In this document: one piece after another, positions 35,205-43,601 of the stretch
How the letters are laid out: each line of letters starts with the position of its first letter
Position numbering within the stretch: position 1 is the stretch's first letter
Source of the DNA: Halobacteria archaeon HArc-gm2
GTDB lineage: Archaea; Halobacteriota; Halobacteria; Halobacteriales; Haloarculaceae
Length of the DNA: 64,000 nt
Assembly: GCA_025517465.1 (NCBI GenBank)
Contig: JAOPKE010000005.1
Coordinates: forward strand, 62,001 to 126,000
Reading direction: 5' to 3'
The notes under the pieces: model-generated
Database searches by the model: none
What the model saw: only the letters and a program-made list of their open reading frames with translations
Told to the model about the DNA's origin: nothing
Made by a program: the position numbers and the translations under genes

Positions 35205-35420
35205 CCAGGGTTTCGTGCCCTGACCGATCCGTTCTCCGGTTTTTCACGTGATAGCGTCGCTCGTCGCGCTCCGACGCGGAAGCAAATCGCGTCGTAAGCG
35301 AGCCGTCCGTTCGTACCGTGACACCTCGCCGTCTATCAGACTGACAGGTAGCTGGCGACGACGCTGCAGCGACCCGGGACACAACGGTTTCACCCGTCAC
35401 CGAGTCGTCATGTACTGGCT

Positions 35421-36077
35421 ATGCAATCGGAACGATCACGCACGAGACGCGACGCGCTCGCCCTCGCCGGCGCCCTGTTCGGAACGACCGCTCTGGCCGG
35501 CTGTACCGGTGCCGTCGGTGACCAGGAGTCGACCGGGACCTCGACAGCGGAGACAGGCGCGACGGCGACCGACGAGTCGACGCCCGACGGCGAAGCGACC
35601 GACGGCGACGAAACGCCGACGCCGACCGAGCTGGCGATGGACGGGCTGGTGACCGTCGAGCGCGAGGAGTCCGTCGCGGACGTCGTCACGGCCATCTCCA
35701 GCGCCATCGAGGCCAACGAGAACCTGAACCTGATGACGACGGTGGATCACGCCGAGAACGCCGCGACCGTAGACCAGTCGCTCCCACCGACGACGCTCCT
35801 GCTGTTCGGCAACCCCGGGCTCGGGACCCAGCTCATGAACGACCAGCGGACCGTCGCCATCGACCTCCCCCAGAAGCTCCTCGTCTTCGCGGACGAGGCG
35901 GGGACGACCGTCGTGTACAACGACCCAGCGTATCTCGCGCGCCGCCACGGGCTCACGGCCAGCGACGAGGTTCTCGACACGATCAGCGGCGCGCTCGACA
36001 TGCTGGCGAACGCGCCCGTCGAACAGACAGAAACCGGGTCAGCGACGGAGACCGATACTGCCAACGAGACGGAGTAA
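35421..36077 (+). CDS. DUF302-domain lipoprotein
   Basis: 218 aa. Signal with RR at 9-10 and lipobox LAGC (Cys28), so membrane-anchored outside, probably via Tat. A Thr/Asp/Glu-rich linker (about 35-75) precedes a DUF302 domain (about 80-190) with MTTVDHAENAA, TTLLLFGNPGLGTQLM and AIDLPQKLLVFADE. DUF302 domains are small homodimeric beta-sheet units of uncertain function, sometimes tied to redox or metal handling. The C-terminal tail is Thr/Glu-rich. Confidence 0.88.
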   Translation: MQSERSRTRRDALALAGALFGTTALAGCTGAVGDQESTGTSTAETGATATDESTPDGEATDGDETPTPTELAMDGLVTVEREESVADVVTAISSAIEANENLNLMTTVDHAENAATVDQSLPPTTLLLFGNPGLGTQLMNDQRTVAIDLPQKLLVFADEAGTTVVYNDPAYLARRHGLTASDEVLDTISGALDMLANAPVEQTETGSATETDTANETE

Positions 36078-36130
36078 CCGACGAGAACCGAGAACGAGCC
36101 GGAGACGGAATAGACGCCGGTTTCGACGGT

Positions 36131-36805
36131 CTACGCGAGCCCGCTGGCGATCTCCCAGCGGTCGGCGGTGACGCCGTCGACGCCGAGCGACCGGAGGACG
36201 TGGATCTCGGTTCGCCGCCGGGCGGCCTTCCAGGCTACGACGGCCAGGCCGGCCTCGTGGGCCGCCTCGACGACGTCCGTCTCCAGGCACATATCGTAGT
36301 AGGGGTGAACGGCGTCACAGCCCAGGTCGACGGCGGTCTGGAGCTTCTCCAGCGGGTCGGACTCGAAGAGGAGCCCGGTGGAGACGTCCCAGCCGAGGTC
36401 GACGACCTCCCTGATCGCGGCCTCGTCGAACGAGGAGACGCTCACCTCGCAGTCGGCCGCACGGACGGCCTCGCGGACGTCGGCGGCGAGGCCGGTCTCC
36501 TTCAGTTCGATCTGCAACTCGACGCCGTCGGGGACCGCTGCGAGCACCGTCTCCAGGCGCGGGATCGATTCCCCCGACCCGAGAACGTCGAGCTCCCGTA
36601 GCTCCGCCCACGCCATGTCGGCGAGGCGGCCGCTCGCGTCGGTCAGGCGGTCGACGGTCTCGTCGTGGAAGACGACCAGCTCGCCGGAGCCACAGCGGCG
36701 GACGTCGACCTCGACGGCGTCGAGGAACTTCCCCGCGCGCGTCACCGCGCGCACGGTGTTCTCGGGATACACGTCGGCACAGCCTCGGTGGCCGATCACC
36801 TGCAT
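36131..36805 (-). CDS. Glycerophosphodiester phosphodiesterase
   Basis: 224 aa. Catalytic motifs: IGHRGCADVYPENT (His6, Arg7, Glu15-type residues), EVDVRRCGSGELVVFHDETVDRLT and the ELQIELKE strand. It hydrolyses glycerophosphodiesters to glycerol-3-phosphate (in archaea perhaps glycerol-1-phosphate) and an alcohol. No signal peptide, so intracellular. It lies about 115 bp downstream of the nucleotidyltransferase gene on the same strand; the neighbouring polyol-phosphate genes make a link with polymer turnover plausible. Confidence 0.92.
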   Translation of the reverse strand: MQVIGHRGCADVYPENTVRAVTRAGKFLDAVEVDVRRCGSGELVVFHDETVDRLTDASGRLADMAWAELRELDVLGSGESIPRLETVLAAVPDGVELQIELKETGLAADVREAVRAADCEVSVSSFDEAAIREVVDLGWDVSTGLLFESDPLEKLQTAVDLGCDAVHPYYDMCLETDVVEAAHEAGLAVVAWKAARRRTEIHVLRSLGVDGVTADRWEIASGLA

Positions 36806-36920
36806 TGCTGGAGGCGAAGGGAAGGATCCAATTAACGCTGTCGCCTCGCCGTCGGGCGGTTTTCGGCCGCCGCTAACCCGTCCTTATCGTCGAGGCGAGT
36901 GTAATTTCCGCGCGCGCCTC

Positions 36921-37613
36921 TCAGATTTCGACGTCTGCCTCGCTGGTCGCGACCATGGGCAGTTTCCGCATCGCGCGCACCTTGTCCTGGGGTCGGTTTA
37001 TCTCGACGTGGTGGGCCCGCGGAATGGCGACGGCATCGGTGGCGAACGCCGGGTAGACCACGGGGTACCACTCCTCGCGGTGGTCGGCGAGGTACGACGC
37101 CGCCGGGCCGACGGTCGACCGGTCGACGACGCCCACGCCGGCGTGCTGGGGCCCCCGTATCATCCCGTAGTCCGTGACGACGCCCTCCTCGTCACACCGG
37201 ACCGCCGTCGACTCCTCCTGGTCCCCACGGATGCACCCGACGACGTTCCGTCCGGCGGGGGCGCGGGCGAACGCGCCGAGCAGTTCTTCGAGCGCCTGCT
37301 CGGTGACGATGACGTCGCCGTTGAGCACGAGTACGTCGTCGTCGACGACCTGGAGCGCCCGACGGAGCGACTCGGCGTTGTCGTAGTCGTCCCAGTCCTC
37401 GACCACGACGACGTCGGCCCCGCCGACTTCGTCACGGACGTTGTCGGCGGCGTAGCCGAGGACGACGGTCACGTCGTCGACGTACTCGTCGAGGACGGCC
37501 CGCTGACGGGCGTACAGCGTTCGACCGCCGAGATCCATGAACGCCTTCGGTCGGTCCTCGGTGTGGACGCCCATCCGGCTGCCCTCGCCGGCGGCGAGGA
37601 TCACTGCGCGCAC
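36921..37613 (-). CDS. Sugar/polyol-phosphate nucleotidyltransferase (LicC-like)
   Basis: 230 aa. N-terminal signature AVILAAGEGSRMGVHTEDRPKAF, then VLGYAADNVRDEV, SLRRALQVVDDDVLVLNGDVI with the metal-binding Asp, and late EINRPQDKVRAM. The form TEDRPKAF with a short body resembles CTP-dependent enzymes such as LicC. It starts with GTG at 37613, overlapping the previous gene by 13 bp. Beside a CDP-glycerol glycerophosphotransferase-like gene, a role making CDP-glycerol or a similar CDP-activated alcohol is attractive, but the substrate is inferred. Confidence 0.85.
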   Translation of the reverse strand: MRAVILAAGEGSRMGVHTEDRPKAFMDLGGRTLYARQRAVLDEYVDDVTVVLGYAADNVRDEVGGADVVVVEDWDDYDNAESLRRALQVVDDDVLVLNGDVIVTEQALEELLGAFARAPAGRNVVGCIRGDQEESTAVRCDEEGVVTDYGMIRGPQHAGVGVVDRSTVGPAASYLADHREEWYPVVYPAFATDAVAIPRAHHVEINRPQDKVRAMRKLPMVATSEADVEI

Positions 37614-38617
37614 GTCGCCACCTCCGCTGCGGCGCGCTCGCCGGCGCGTCCGTCCATCGGAATGCCCAGTTCGGACAGCGTCTCGTCCCGTCGTCGCTCG
37701 ACGTCGGGCGCGTAGCCGTCCTCGTACAGTTCGTCGACGAGTGCCAGCGTGAGCCGGTCGGTCGCGTGCCCTACCTCCGGGACCGCCCTGTCGGCGACGA
37801 CGTCGGTCAGCTGGACCAGCGGCCGGCCGGTGTGGAGCCACTCCGTCACGATGCCGGAGTAGTCCGAGACGAGGAGGTCGGCCCACAGCAGGCTCTCGCG
37901 GGGCGTGGCCTCGTCGTCGAACGTGACGTTCGGGAGGTCGGCGATGCGCTGGCGGCACCGCTCTGTCACGGACTCGCCGGGCTCCTCGATGCGGTCCATC
38001 GGGTGGGGCCGGAAGCGGAGTTCGTAGTCGCTGTCGGTGAAGACGTCGAGGACGTCCTCGGCCGTGTTGACGTAGGAACCGCCGCCGTAGTTGTGATTCG
38101 TCGGGGCGTAGAGTACCCGTCGTTTCCGGGGCGGGTCGGTGTCGACGAGTTCGTCGGCCTCCGGGACGCCGACGACGGGCGTCTCGACCCCGTCGGGGAA
38201 CTGCTCGCGGTAGTGGTCGGCCCAGAACGACCCGGGCGCGAGCGCGACGTCGACCAGGTCCCCGAGATCCCGGGTCGTGTTCCACTCCTCGCCCCGGCCG
38301 AGTGAGCAGCCGTGACGGACGTGAACGACCGGGAACTCGCGGACGTACTGGCGCTCGCCGGGGCGGAACCGGTGGTTCTCGACGACCACGTCCGGATCGA
38401 GCGCCCGTACGGTCTCGTCGATAGTGTCGACGTCACCGGGCGGTACGTCGACCATGGGTACCTCGTCCCAGCACCCGACCGCCTCCTCGCGGAGCGGCAC
38501 GTACGCCGATTCGGCGTCGAGGTGGCGGTCGATCGCCTGGAACGTCTTTCGCATGAAGGGGCGCTCGCAGCTGTAGAGGACTTCGACGGCTCTGTCGGGA
38601 GCACGGAGCGTACTCAT
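37601..38617 (-). CDS. CDP-glycerol glycerophosphotransferase-like (TagB/TagF family)
   Basis: 338 aa, the catalytic GT-B core of the family without the long N-terminal extension of bacterial TagF. Key regions: VVHVRHGCSLGRG, VLYAPTNHNYGGGSYV (as in the family's YAPTxR motif), LRFRPHPMD, and DLLVSDYSGIVTEWLHTGRPLVQL, the family's LVTDYSS equivalent with conserved Asp and Ser. In Gram-positive bacteria it polymerises glycerol phosphate into teichoic acid; in an archaeon it may build a surface polyol-phosphate chain or decorate glycans. It is soluble and probably membrane-associated. Confidence 0.85.
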   Translation of the reverse strand: MSTLRAPDRAVEVLYSCERPFMRKTFQAIDRHLDAESAYVPLREEAVGCWDEVPMVDVPPGDVDTIDETVRALDPDVVVENHRFRPGERQYVREFPVVHVRHGCSLGRGEEWNTTRDLGDLVDVALAPGSFWADHYREQFPDGVETPVVGVPEADELVDTDPPRKRRVLYAPTNHNYGGGSYVNTAEDVLDVFTDSDYELRFRPHPMDRIEEPGESVTERCRQRIADLPNVTFDDEATPRESLLWADLLVSDYSGIVTEWLHTGRPLVQLTDVVADRAVPEVGHATDRLTLALVDELYEDGYAPDVERRRDETLSELGIPMDGRAGERAAAEVATCAQ

Positions 38618-38999
38618 GCGGACTCACGAACGATACGTCGAGGTTGATTGCGATACTGTCCCATCAATAGCGATAGGACGCTATCGGTCTTACCGGGACA
38701 GTTAGTTCACGACCGATAACGGGAGGATACCGGCACCCGCGAGACGGGCGGCCGCGTTTCGCTGTCCATACTGCCGTCCGCTACCGGAGGCGGCCGACCG
38801 GTAGCGGCGCTAGCGTGCGCCGGAATCGCTCTCGACCGGCAGGTGGCCGCCTACTGGGTTGCGTGGCGCGTGGGACTGGCAGGTATCTCGCTGACACGGG
38901 CGCACACTGGTGCTCTCCGCCAGGTCGACGGCGAGTTCGGGCATCGCGGTGGTGTCGAAGCGGTCTGACGTGGGTGGGTGCCAGCGAGTCGGGGCCGGT
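38618..38999. other. Upstream region of the polyol-phosphate genes
   Basis: 382 bp between the glycerophosphotransferase-like gene and the end of the nuclease-type gene. It holds a nested dyad at 38655-38702 (listed separately). The rest (38703-38999) has short open frames on the plus strand that look like noise; I see no gene. Confidence 0.4.
38655..38702. promoter_or_regulatory. Nested inverted repeat upstream of glycerophosphotransferase gene
   Basis: Outer arms ACTGTCCC (38655-38662) and GGGACAGT (38695-38702) are perfect inverses; inner arms ATAGCG (38667-38672) and CGCTAT (38679-38684) lie between them. The dyad is 38-85 bp upstream of the ATG at 38617, around and above the expected promoter. 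It could be an operator for a dimeric regulator. Confidence 0.45.
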
Positions 39000-39875
39000 T
39001 CACTCCGAGGTCGGCTCGTGCGCGCCAGCGCCCTCGATGGCGTTCTGTTCGGCCGGATTCGGCGCGTTCTCCGGTAACATCAGTTCCACCAGAATCGGGA
39101 GGTGGTCAGAGGGGTACACCCCGCTGTCGAAGCAGTCGGCGCACACCCCGTGCTGGACTGGTTCGACGTCGCTGGTGACGAAGACGTGGTCGATCTTTCG
39201 CTCGGGGACGAGGTTCTGAAAGTCCGTGACAGTCGTCGTCGGCCCGTGGTGCCCGCGGCGGGCGACCTGGTGGGTGTCCCGGAGCGTCCGCCCGGCGCTT
39301 CGCTTCTCCCGGCTCGTCAGGTGTTCGTACGGCAGTGACCCCGCCAGGCAGTTGAAGTCGCCCGTCACGACGACCGGCTCGTTCGCCGCCAGGTCGTCGA
39401 TCCGGTCGAGCAACAGCTTCGCGCTCTCGAGACGGGCGGTCTCGCCGTAGTGGTCGAAGTGGGTGTTGAACAGGTAGAACTCGACGTCCGTCTCCTCCTC
39501 GCGCAGGCGCACGTAGTGTACGAGTCTGGGGAGCTGGGCGTCCCAGCCGACGCTCGCTTCCACCTCGGGCGTCTCGGAGAGCCACATCGTCCCCTCTTCT
39601 TCGAGGTTGAAGCGGTCGCGTTTGTACCCGATGGCGGCGTACTCGCCGGCGCATTCGGGCTCTTCGCGCCCGGTGGCGAGCCACTCGTACTCGGGAAGTC
39701 GGTCGCGCAGGTCCTCGAGCTGTCCGTGAAGCGCCTCCTGGAGCCCCACGACGTCGGGGTCGTGGAACCGGATCACGCTGGCGACGCGGTCGCGACGCTT
39801 CCGCCACGGATGGGTGTTCTCTTCGGGATTGTCGTAGCGAACGTTGTACGAGAGGACGCTGACCGGGAGGGGCAT
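39000..39875 (-). CDS. Endonuclease/exonuclease/phosphatase (EEP) family enzyme
   Basis: 291 aa. EEP motifs: SVLSYNVRYDN, VVGLQEALHGQLEDL, LFNTHFDHYGE, VVVTGDFNC, KIDHVFVTSDVE and YPSDHLPILVEL with the final catalytic Asp-His. These metal-dependent phosphoesterases act on nucleic acids, sugars or lipids; the substrate is not evident. No signal peptide. It has an Asn/Glu-rich tail after the fold. It follows a small gene by 14 bp. Confidence 0.92.
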   Translation of the reverse strand: MPLPVSVLSYNVRYDNPEENTHPWRKRRDRVASVIRFHDPDVVGLQEALHGQLEDLRDRLPEYEWLATGREEPECAGEYAAIGYKRDRFNLEEEGTMWLSETPEVEASVGWDAQLPRLVHYVRLREEETDVEFYLFNTHFDHYGETARLESAKLLLDRIDDLAANEPVVVTGDFNCLAGSLPYEHLTSREKRSAGRTLRDTHQVARRGHHGPTTTVTDFQNLVPERKIDHVFVTSDVEPVQHGVCADCFDSGVYPSDHLPILVELMLPENAPNPAEQNAIEGAGAHEPTSE

Positions 39876-39889
39876 TGGAATAGTGACTG

Positions 39890-40171
39890 TTAGCCGTAGA
39901 GTTGCGCCGCGATGTCGGACTCGTTCTGGTCGATGAGGGCGGCGACCGCTTCGAGGTCGTCTGCCGAGAGGTTGGGGTTCCCCGTCGTGCCGCTCCGCAC
40001 GATGGAGAGACGTCCGGTGAGATAGCCCCTGGCCCACATCCGACCGGCGACCGTGAGCGTCGTTTCGTCCTCGAACAGGTCCTCGTCGGTCTTCGAGCGC
40101 ATCCCGCTGGCGATGCTCGCCGCGAGGTTGGCGGCGACGGCCTCCAGGAACTCTCGCTCGTACTGCTCCAT
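39890..40171 (-). CDS. Small helical protein of unknown function
   Basis: 93 aa, acidic, mainly alpha-helical (MEQYEREFLEAVAANLAASIASGMRSKTDEDLF...ADDLEAVAALIDQNESDIAAQLYG). No Cys, no membrane segment, no known family. The ATG at 40171 excludes a short upstream extension of unlike composition. Probably cotranscribed with the EEP gene. Confidence 0.7.
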   Translation of the reverse strand: MEQYEREFLEAVAANLAASIASGMRSKTDEDLFEDETTLTVAGRMWARGYLTGRLSIVRSGTTGNPNLSADDLEAVAALIDQNESDIAAQLYG

Positions 40172-40251
40172 GGTGCCTGTTAGCTCCAGACAGTGAAGTG
40201 GGTTGGGCACGAGCGGAGGTGATAACCGCGGGGAGGCACTAGCCCTGGCCG

Positions 40252-40776
40252 ATGGTCAACGCCTTCTGGCTCGACGAGGACGTCGCCCAGGCGGCCCGCT
40301 GGCTGGTGGACAGACACGTGACCAGCAGCGTCCTGGAGAACGCGACGGTGCTCACCACCGCCGCGCAGGTCAACGGGTATCCCGAGACACCGGACCTGTA
40401 CTTCAGCCACGCGGACCACCCGCTCACCCGCTGGGCGACCGAGAGCCACGCGAACTGGCGTCGACTCCGGGACTACACCGGGGCCGCCCACGACGAGTGG
40501 CGCTATCGCTGGGATCACACGGACGACGAGGACCACGCGTCCTGGGCGGTGGTGAACTCGCTCGACGAGAGCGCTATTCGTGACCTCGACTGGGCAACCG
40601 AGTCGGCCCGGGACCCGCCACAGGTCACCGGCGAGTGGATGGCCGACCACTACGTCGACGCCTATCGGTTCTACTACGCCAACGAGAATCGCCACCTCTT
40701 CGCCTGGTCGAAAGATCGGACCGAACCGCCGTGGATCGACGAGTACACCGTCGACAGTCCGACCCGCGCCGAGTGA
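40252..40776 (+). CDS. Phage-type family protein of unknown function
   Basis: 174 aa. It begins MVNAFWLDEDVAQAARWLVDRHVTSSVLENATVL and has HPLTRWATESHANWRRL...YRWDH and VDAYRFYYANENR. This layout recalls an uncharacterised family common in phages and giant viruses (N-terminal NTFxLDxDPxxAAxYxxDKHVxKMxxE, then HPxxxW with NYxWL). The haloarchaeal form keeps Asp, His and Glu positions (D-x-H-V, E) that could be a metal site. It is not near other phage genes here. Confidence 0.65.
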   Translation: MVNAFWLDEDVAQAARWLVDRHVTSSVLENATVLTTAAQVNGYPETPDLYFSHADHPLTRWATESHANWRRLRDYTGAAHDEWRYRWDHTDDEDHASWAVVNSLDESAIRDLDWATESARDPPQVTGEWMADHYVDAYRFYYANENRHLFAWSKDRTEPPWIDEYTVDSPTRAE

Positions 40777-40817
40777 GCGCCGCCGACCGTGTCACACGGT
40801 ACCACCAATCTCAAACC

Positions 40818-40824
40818 ATTTAAC
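40818..40824 (+). promoter_or_regulatory. TATA-like box of aIF1A gene
   Basis: ATTTAAC lies 24-30 bp before the GTG at 40848, supporting that GTG as the start of a leaderless message. Confidence 0.55.
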
Positions 40825-40847
40825 TGTGCGTCCGGACTAGTACAGGT

Positions 40848-41132
40848 GTGAGTGAAGAACAAGGGCGTCGCAATCTCCGGATGCCCAACAACGACGAGCT
40901 GTTCGCCGTGGTGACGGAACACAACGGCGGCAACCACGTACGCGTCCGCTGCGAAGACGGCGAGAACCGAATGGGCCGTATCCCCGGCCGTATGAAGTAC
41001 CGAACCTGGATCAACGAGGGCGACGTCGTCCTCGTCGAGCCCTGGGACTGGCAGGACGAGAAGGCCAACATCGAGTGGCGCTACACCGGCCAGGACGCAG
41101 AGCAGCTGCGCGAAGAAGGCCACATCGACTGA
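40848..41132 (+). CDS. Translation initiation factor aIF1A
   Basis: 94 aa, S1-type OB fold: [57 protein letters not shown] is the standard archaeal aIF1A core. It stimulates assembly of the small-subunit initiation complex. The start is GTG, with the TATA-like box at the leaderless distance. Confidence 0.97.
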   Translation: MSEEQGRRNLRMPNNDELFAVVTEHNGGNHVRVRCEDGENRMGRIPGRMKYRTWINEGDVVLVEPWDWQDEKANIEWRYTGQDAEQLREEGHID

Positions 41133-41492
41133 TTTTCCGACTGCGAGACGCGCCGCGAACGCGAGCGTGCCATCGTGTCCAGTCTTTCCGACCTGCGAGT
41201 GACGACGCCTTTCCCGCCGCTTTCCTGTGAGGCCCTAGCACGGCCGCCGTCACCGGGTTAGCGGGAAACGTCGGCTTACTCACTCGTTACGTTCCAGCCG
41301 CCGAGATACGGAGTGGTTTCCGGCCGCCGTCTTGCGTTTTTGGACGCTGCCAGCTCCGTCCCTACGGCGACTGGGACCGACACCCGGTTCGGGTTCCGTT
41401 CCGCGGCGGGCCACATATTTTCACCTTAGCGAGTCGGCCGACGTACATGCCGCTGGATAACAAAGCGTCCGCTCTCCCAAGGGTCGCCCGGA
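41133..41492. other. Intergenic region upstream of NET-repeat protein
   Basis: 360 bp. CATATTTTC at 41414-41422 is a TATA-like box giving an expected leader of about 45 nt for the gene at 41493. An alternative in-frame region before the ATG (ACAAAGCGTCC...) has no start. No other gene or repeat seen. Confidence 0.4.
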
Positions 41493-42983
41493 ATGTCCGA
41501 TAACAGACGAACGAAAGTAGTGGCGGTCGCGCTCGCAGTGACACTCGTCGCGAGTGTCTTCGCGGGCGGTGCGATCGTCGCTGCACAGACAGACGGGAAC
41601 GAAACCGGCAACGAGACGGCGACAGAGGCCGACGCCGGCATGAACGAGACAGAGACGGAGGCCGACGCCGGCATGAACGAGACCGAGACGGAGGCCGATG
41701 CCGGCATGAACGAGACAGAGACGGAGACCGATGCCGGCATGAACGAGACGGAGAACGAGACCGACGCCGGCATGAACGAGACCGAGACCGAAACTGAGGC
41801 CGGCGCGAACGAAACGGACGACGAGGACGAGGAAGAGCCCGAGGCCGAGTCCGACGTCGGCATCATCGCGGACGATGACGACGAGGCAGACAACGAGACG
41901 GACGCGCGCGGGGACGCGGCCGCGAACGAGACGACCGACGAGATGGACACCCAGCAGACCACCTACCTCCGCGTCGTCCACGGGGCGCCCGACGTCGACG
42001 CGGTCGACGTCTCGGTCGACAACGAGACCGTCCTCGAGGAGGTTCCCTACGGCGCCGTGAGCGACTACCTGACGCTCCAGGCGGGCGAGTACAACGTGAC
42101 GGTCACGACGAGCGAAGACGACGAGGTCGTCTACTCGGAGGACGTCACGCTGGACCCGCGGACGGTGACGACCTTCGCCGCCACGAGCGGTGAGATGACG
42201 GACGACGAGGACGAAGCGGACGAGGGCGTTGTCAACGACAGCGACGATGAGACGCCCGAACTCGAGGCAGCGACGTTCAACGACAACGCGTACCAGCCGG
42301 AGGACGGTGAGGCAGCCGTGAGCGTCGTCCACCTGTCCCCCGACGCGGGTAACGTCGACGTCACGGTCGAGGGCAGCGACGTGGTCCTCGCCGACAACCT
42401 CTCCTACCAGAACGCCTCGGACTACGTGACGGTCCCCGAGGGCGATTACACTGTCGAGGTCCGTATGGAGGGTGACGAGGAGGGCTCCAACATCCTGGAG
42501 ACCTTCGACGTCACCGTCGAGGGCGGCACGGCCTACTCCGCCATCGCGCTGGGCTACGACCAGCCGCCGTCCGACTCCCAGCGCAGCCTCAATCTGACCG
42601 CTGCCGAGGACGCGACGACGACGGTGAACCTTCCTGGTGAAGACGCCAACGAGACGGCGATGAACGAGACGGCGATGAACGAGACCGAGAACGAGACCGA
42701 CGCCGGCGTGAACGAGACTGAGACGGAAACGGAGACCGAAACGGACGCCGGATTGAACGAGACGGAGACTGAAACGGAGACCGAGACGGACGCTGGACTG
42801 AACGAGACTGAAACGGAGACCGAGACGGAGACGGACGCCGGACTGAACGAGACGGAGACCGAAACTGACGTTGGCCTCGACGAGACCGAGACCGAAACGG
42901 ATGACGGTAACCTGACCGTCGGCGACGATACCGAGACGGAGGCGAACGAGACGGGCAACGACACGCTGTTGCTCGCACCGTAG
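41493..42983 (+). CDS. Secreted DUF4397 protein with NET-rich tandem repeats
   Basis: 496 aa. Sec signal peptide (VVAVALAVTLVASVFAGGAIVAAQ). Tandem repeats follow (about 47-112): an 11-aa unit DAGMNETETEA repeated five to six times (33 bp period from 41631). Two DUF4397 domains occupy about 152-232 (YLRVVHGAPDVDAVDVSVDN) and 268-350 (VSVVHLSPDAGNVDVTVEG). A second repeat block (42699-42900) has a 15-aa DAGLNETETETETET unit. NET occurs about 21 times, and each is an N-glycosylation sequon, so this is probably a heavily glycosylated surface protein. No clear C-terminal anchor. Confidence 0.9.
   Translation: MSDNRRTKVVAVALAVTLVASVFAGGAIVAAQTDGNETGNETATEADAGMNETETEADAGMNETETEADAGMNETETETDAGMNETENETDAGMNETETETEAGANETDDEDEEEPEAESDVGIIADDDDEADNETDARGDAAANETTDEMDTQQTTYLRVVHGAPDVDAVDVSVDNETVLEEVPYGAVSDYLTLQAGEYNVTVTTSEDDEVVYSEDVTLDPRTVTTFAATSGEMTDDEDEADEGVVNDSDDETPELEAATFNDNAYQPEDGEAAVSVVHLSPDAGNVDVTVEGSDVVLADNLSYQNASDYVTVPEGDYTVEVRMEGDEEGSNILETFDVTVEGGTAYSAIALGYDQPPSDSQRSLNLTAAEDATTTVNLPGEDANETAMNETAMNETENETDAGVNETETETETETDAGLNETETETETETDAGLNETETETETETDAGLNETETETDVGLDETETETDDGNLTVGDDTETEANETGNDTLLLAP
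41631..41828 (+). repeat. 33-bp tandem repeat inside the DUF4397 gene
   Basis: Units beginning GACGCCGGCATGAAC or GATGCCGGCATGAAC start at 41631, 41664, 41697, 41730 and 41763, with a diverged unit at 41796. The period is a multiple of three, so unit gain or loss keeps the frame. Confidence 0.85.
42699..42900 (+). repeat. 45-bp tandem repeat near the 3' end of the DUF4397 gene
   Basis: In-frame units encoding DAGxNETETETETET, three complete followed by two shortened ones (DAGLNETETET, DVGLDETETET). Related in sequence to the 33-bp array upstream. Confidence 0.8.
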
Positions 42984-43018
42984 CCGGACGGCACGCTACC
43001 GGTCAATTACCGCTCCAC

Positions 43019-43024
43019 TTTTTT
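43019..43024 (+). terminator. Oligo-T terminator after DUF4397 gene
   Basis: TTTTTT 36 bp past the stop, preceded by a short GC-rich stretch; a typical archaeal oligo-T terminator. Confidence 0.45.
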
Positions 43025-43105
43025 CGCGCTGTGACGCCGCTCACTGCGCAGTCGCTGTACTCCGTGAGACGACGTCGCTGTCGCTCGCCGATTCGTTCGT
43101 TCGAG

Positions 43106-43139
43106 AAAACTTGTACTTCGTCGTCGCCAGGCGGCGACG
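43106..43139 (-). terminator. Hairpin terminator after cspA
   Basis: Read on the minus strand: stem CGTCGCC/GGCGACG (43139-43122) with a 4-nt loop, followed by TTTT (43109-43106). It lies 15-48 bp past the cspA stop. Confidence 0.45.
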
Positions 43140-43153
43140 GGTAGAAGCCGTAG

Positions 43154-43348
43154 TTAGACGCGTTCGACGTTGGTCGCGCGCGGGCCCTTGGGGGCTTGTT
43201 CTATGTCGAATTCGATCTCGGTCCCTTCCGTGAGGTCCTCGCCGCCAACGTCTTCCATGTGGAAGAACACGTCGTCGTCCTCGTCCTCAGTCTCGATGAA
43301 ACCGTAGCCGCCTGTGTCGTTGAAGAAGTCAACCTTACCGTTTGCCAT
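43154..43348 (-). CDS. cspA: Cold shock protein (CSD domain)
   Basis: 64 aa, complete cold-shock domain: GKVDFFNDTGGYGFIETEDEDDDVFFHMEDV contains the RNP1-like GYGFI and RNP2-like VFFH motifs. It binds single-stranded nucleic acid. TATA-like CCTTATCC on the minus strand at 43376-43383 is 28-35 bp before the ATG. Confidence 0.96.
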   Translation of the reverse strand: MANGKVDFFNDTGGYGFIETEDEDDDVFFHMEDVGGEDLTEGTEIEFDIEQAPKGPRATNVERV

Positions 43349-43375
43349 TGCAAATAGACACAGTGCCGATGCAGG

Positions 43376-43383
43376 GATAAGGG
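43376..43383 (-). promoter_or_regulatory. TATA-like box of cspA
   Basis: CCTTATCC, 28-35 bp upstream of the cspA ATG on the minus strand. Confidence 0.5.
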
Positions 43384-43451
43384 TTCCGTGAGTCGTGGTA
43401 CTCCGCCACGCGTTTCGTGGACGAACGTCCGAAGCAAACTTGGGTGGGAAG

Positions 43452-43508
43452 ATAAATGTCCAGTCTGGTGGGGGAATCGCCGATATAAATGCCCACTCCG
43501 GTGGATCG
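43452..43508. repeat. Direct repeat in the cspA/methyltransferase intergenic region
   Basis: ATAAATGTCCAGTCTGGTGG (43452-43471) is repeated 33 bp later as ATAAATGCCCACTCCGGTGG (43485-43504). It lies 104-156 bp upstream of cspA and 98-150 bp upstream of the methyltransferase gene. It may be a paired binding site. Confidence 0.45.
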
Positions 43509-43601
43509 GGCCAGCTGTTCTGCCGGATCGCAAGTTCGACGGATCCGGCCGCAGTCCGCCAGTCCGACCTGACTTAAGCGTCGGGCCCGGAGTTTCGGGC
43601 A

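Noticed and set aside
38815-39219. Plus-strand frame between the glycerophosphotransferase-like and EEP genes
   Set aside because: Half of it is antisense to the EEP gene and its composition is Arg/Gly/Ser-rich.
41631-42900. Tandem repeats as a CRISPR-like array
   Set aside because: The units are contiguous, in frame and translate to NETETE repeats; no unique spacers.
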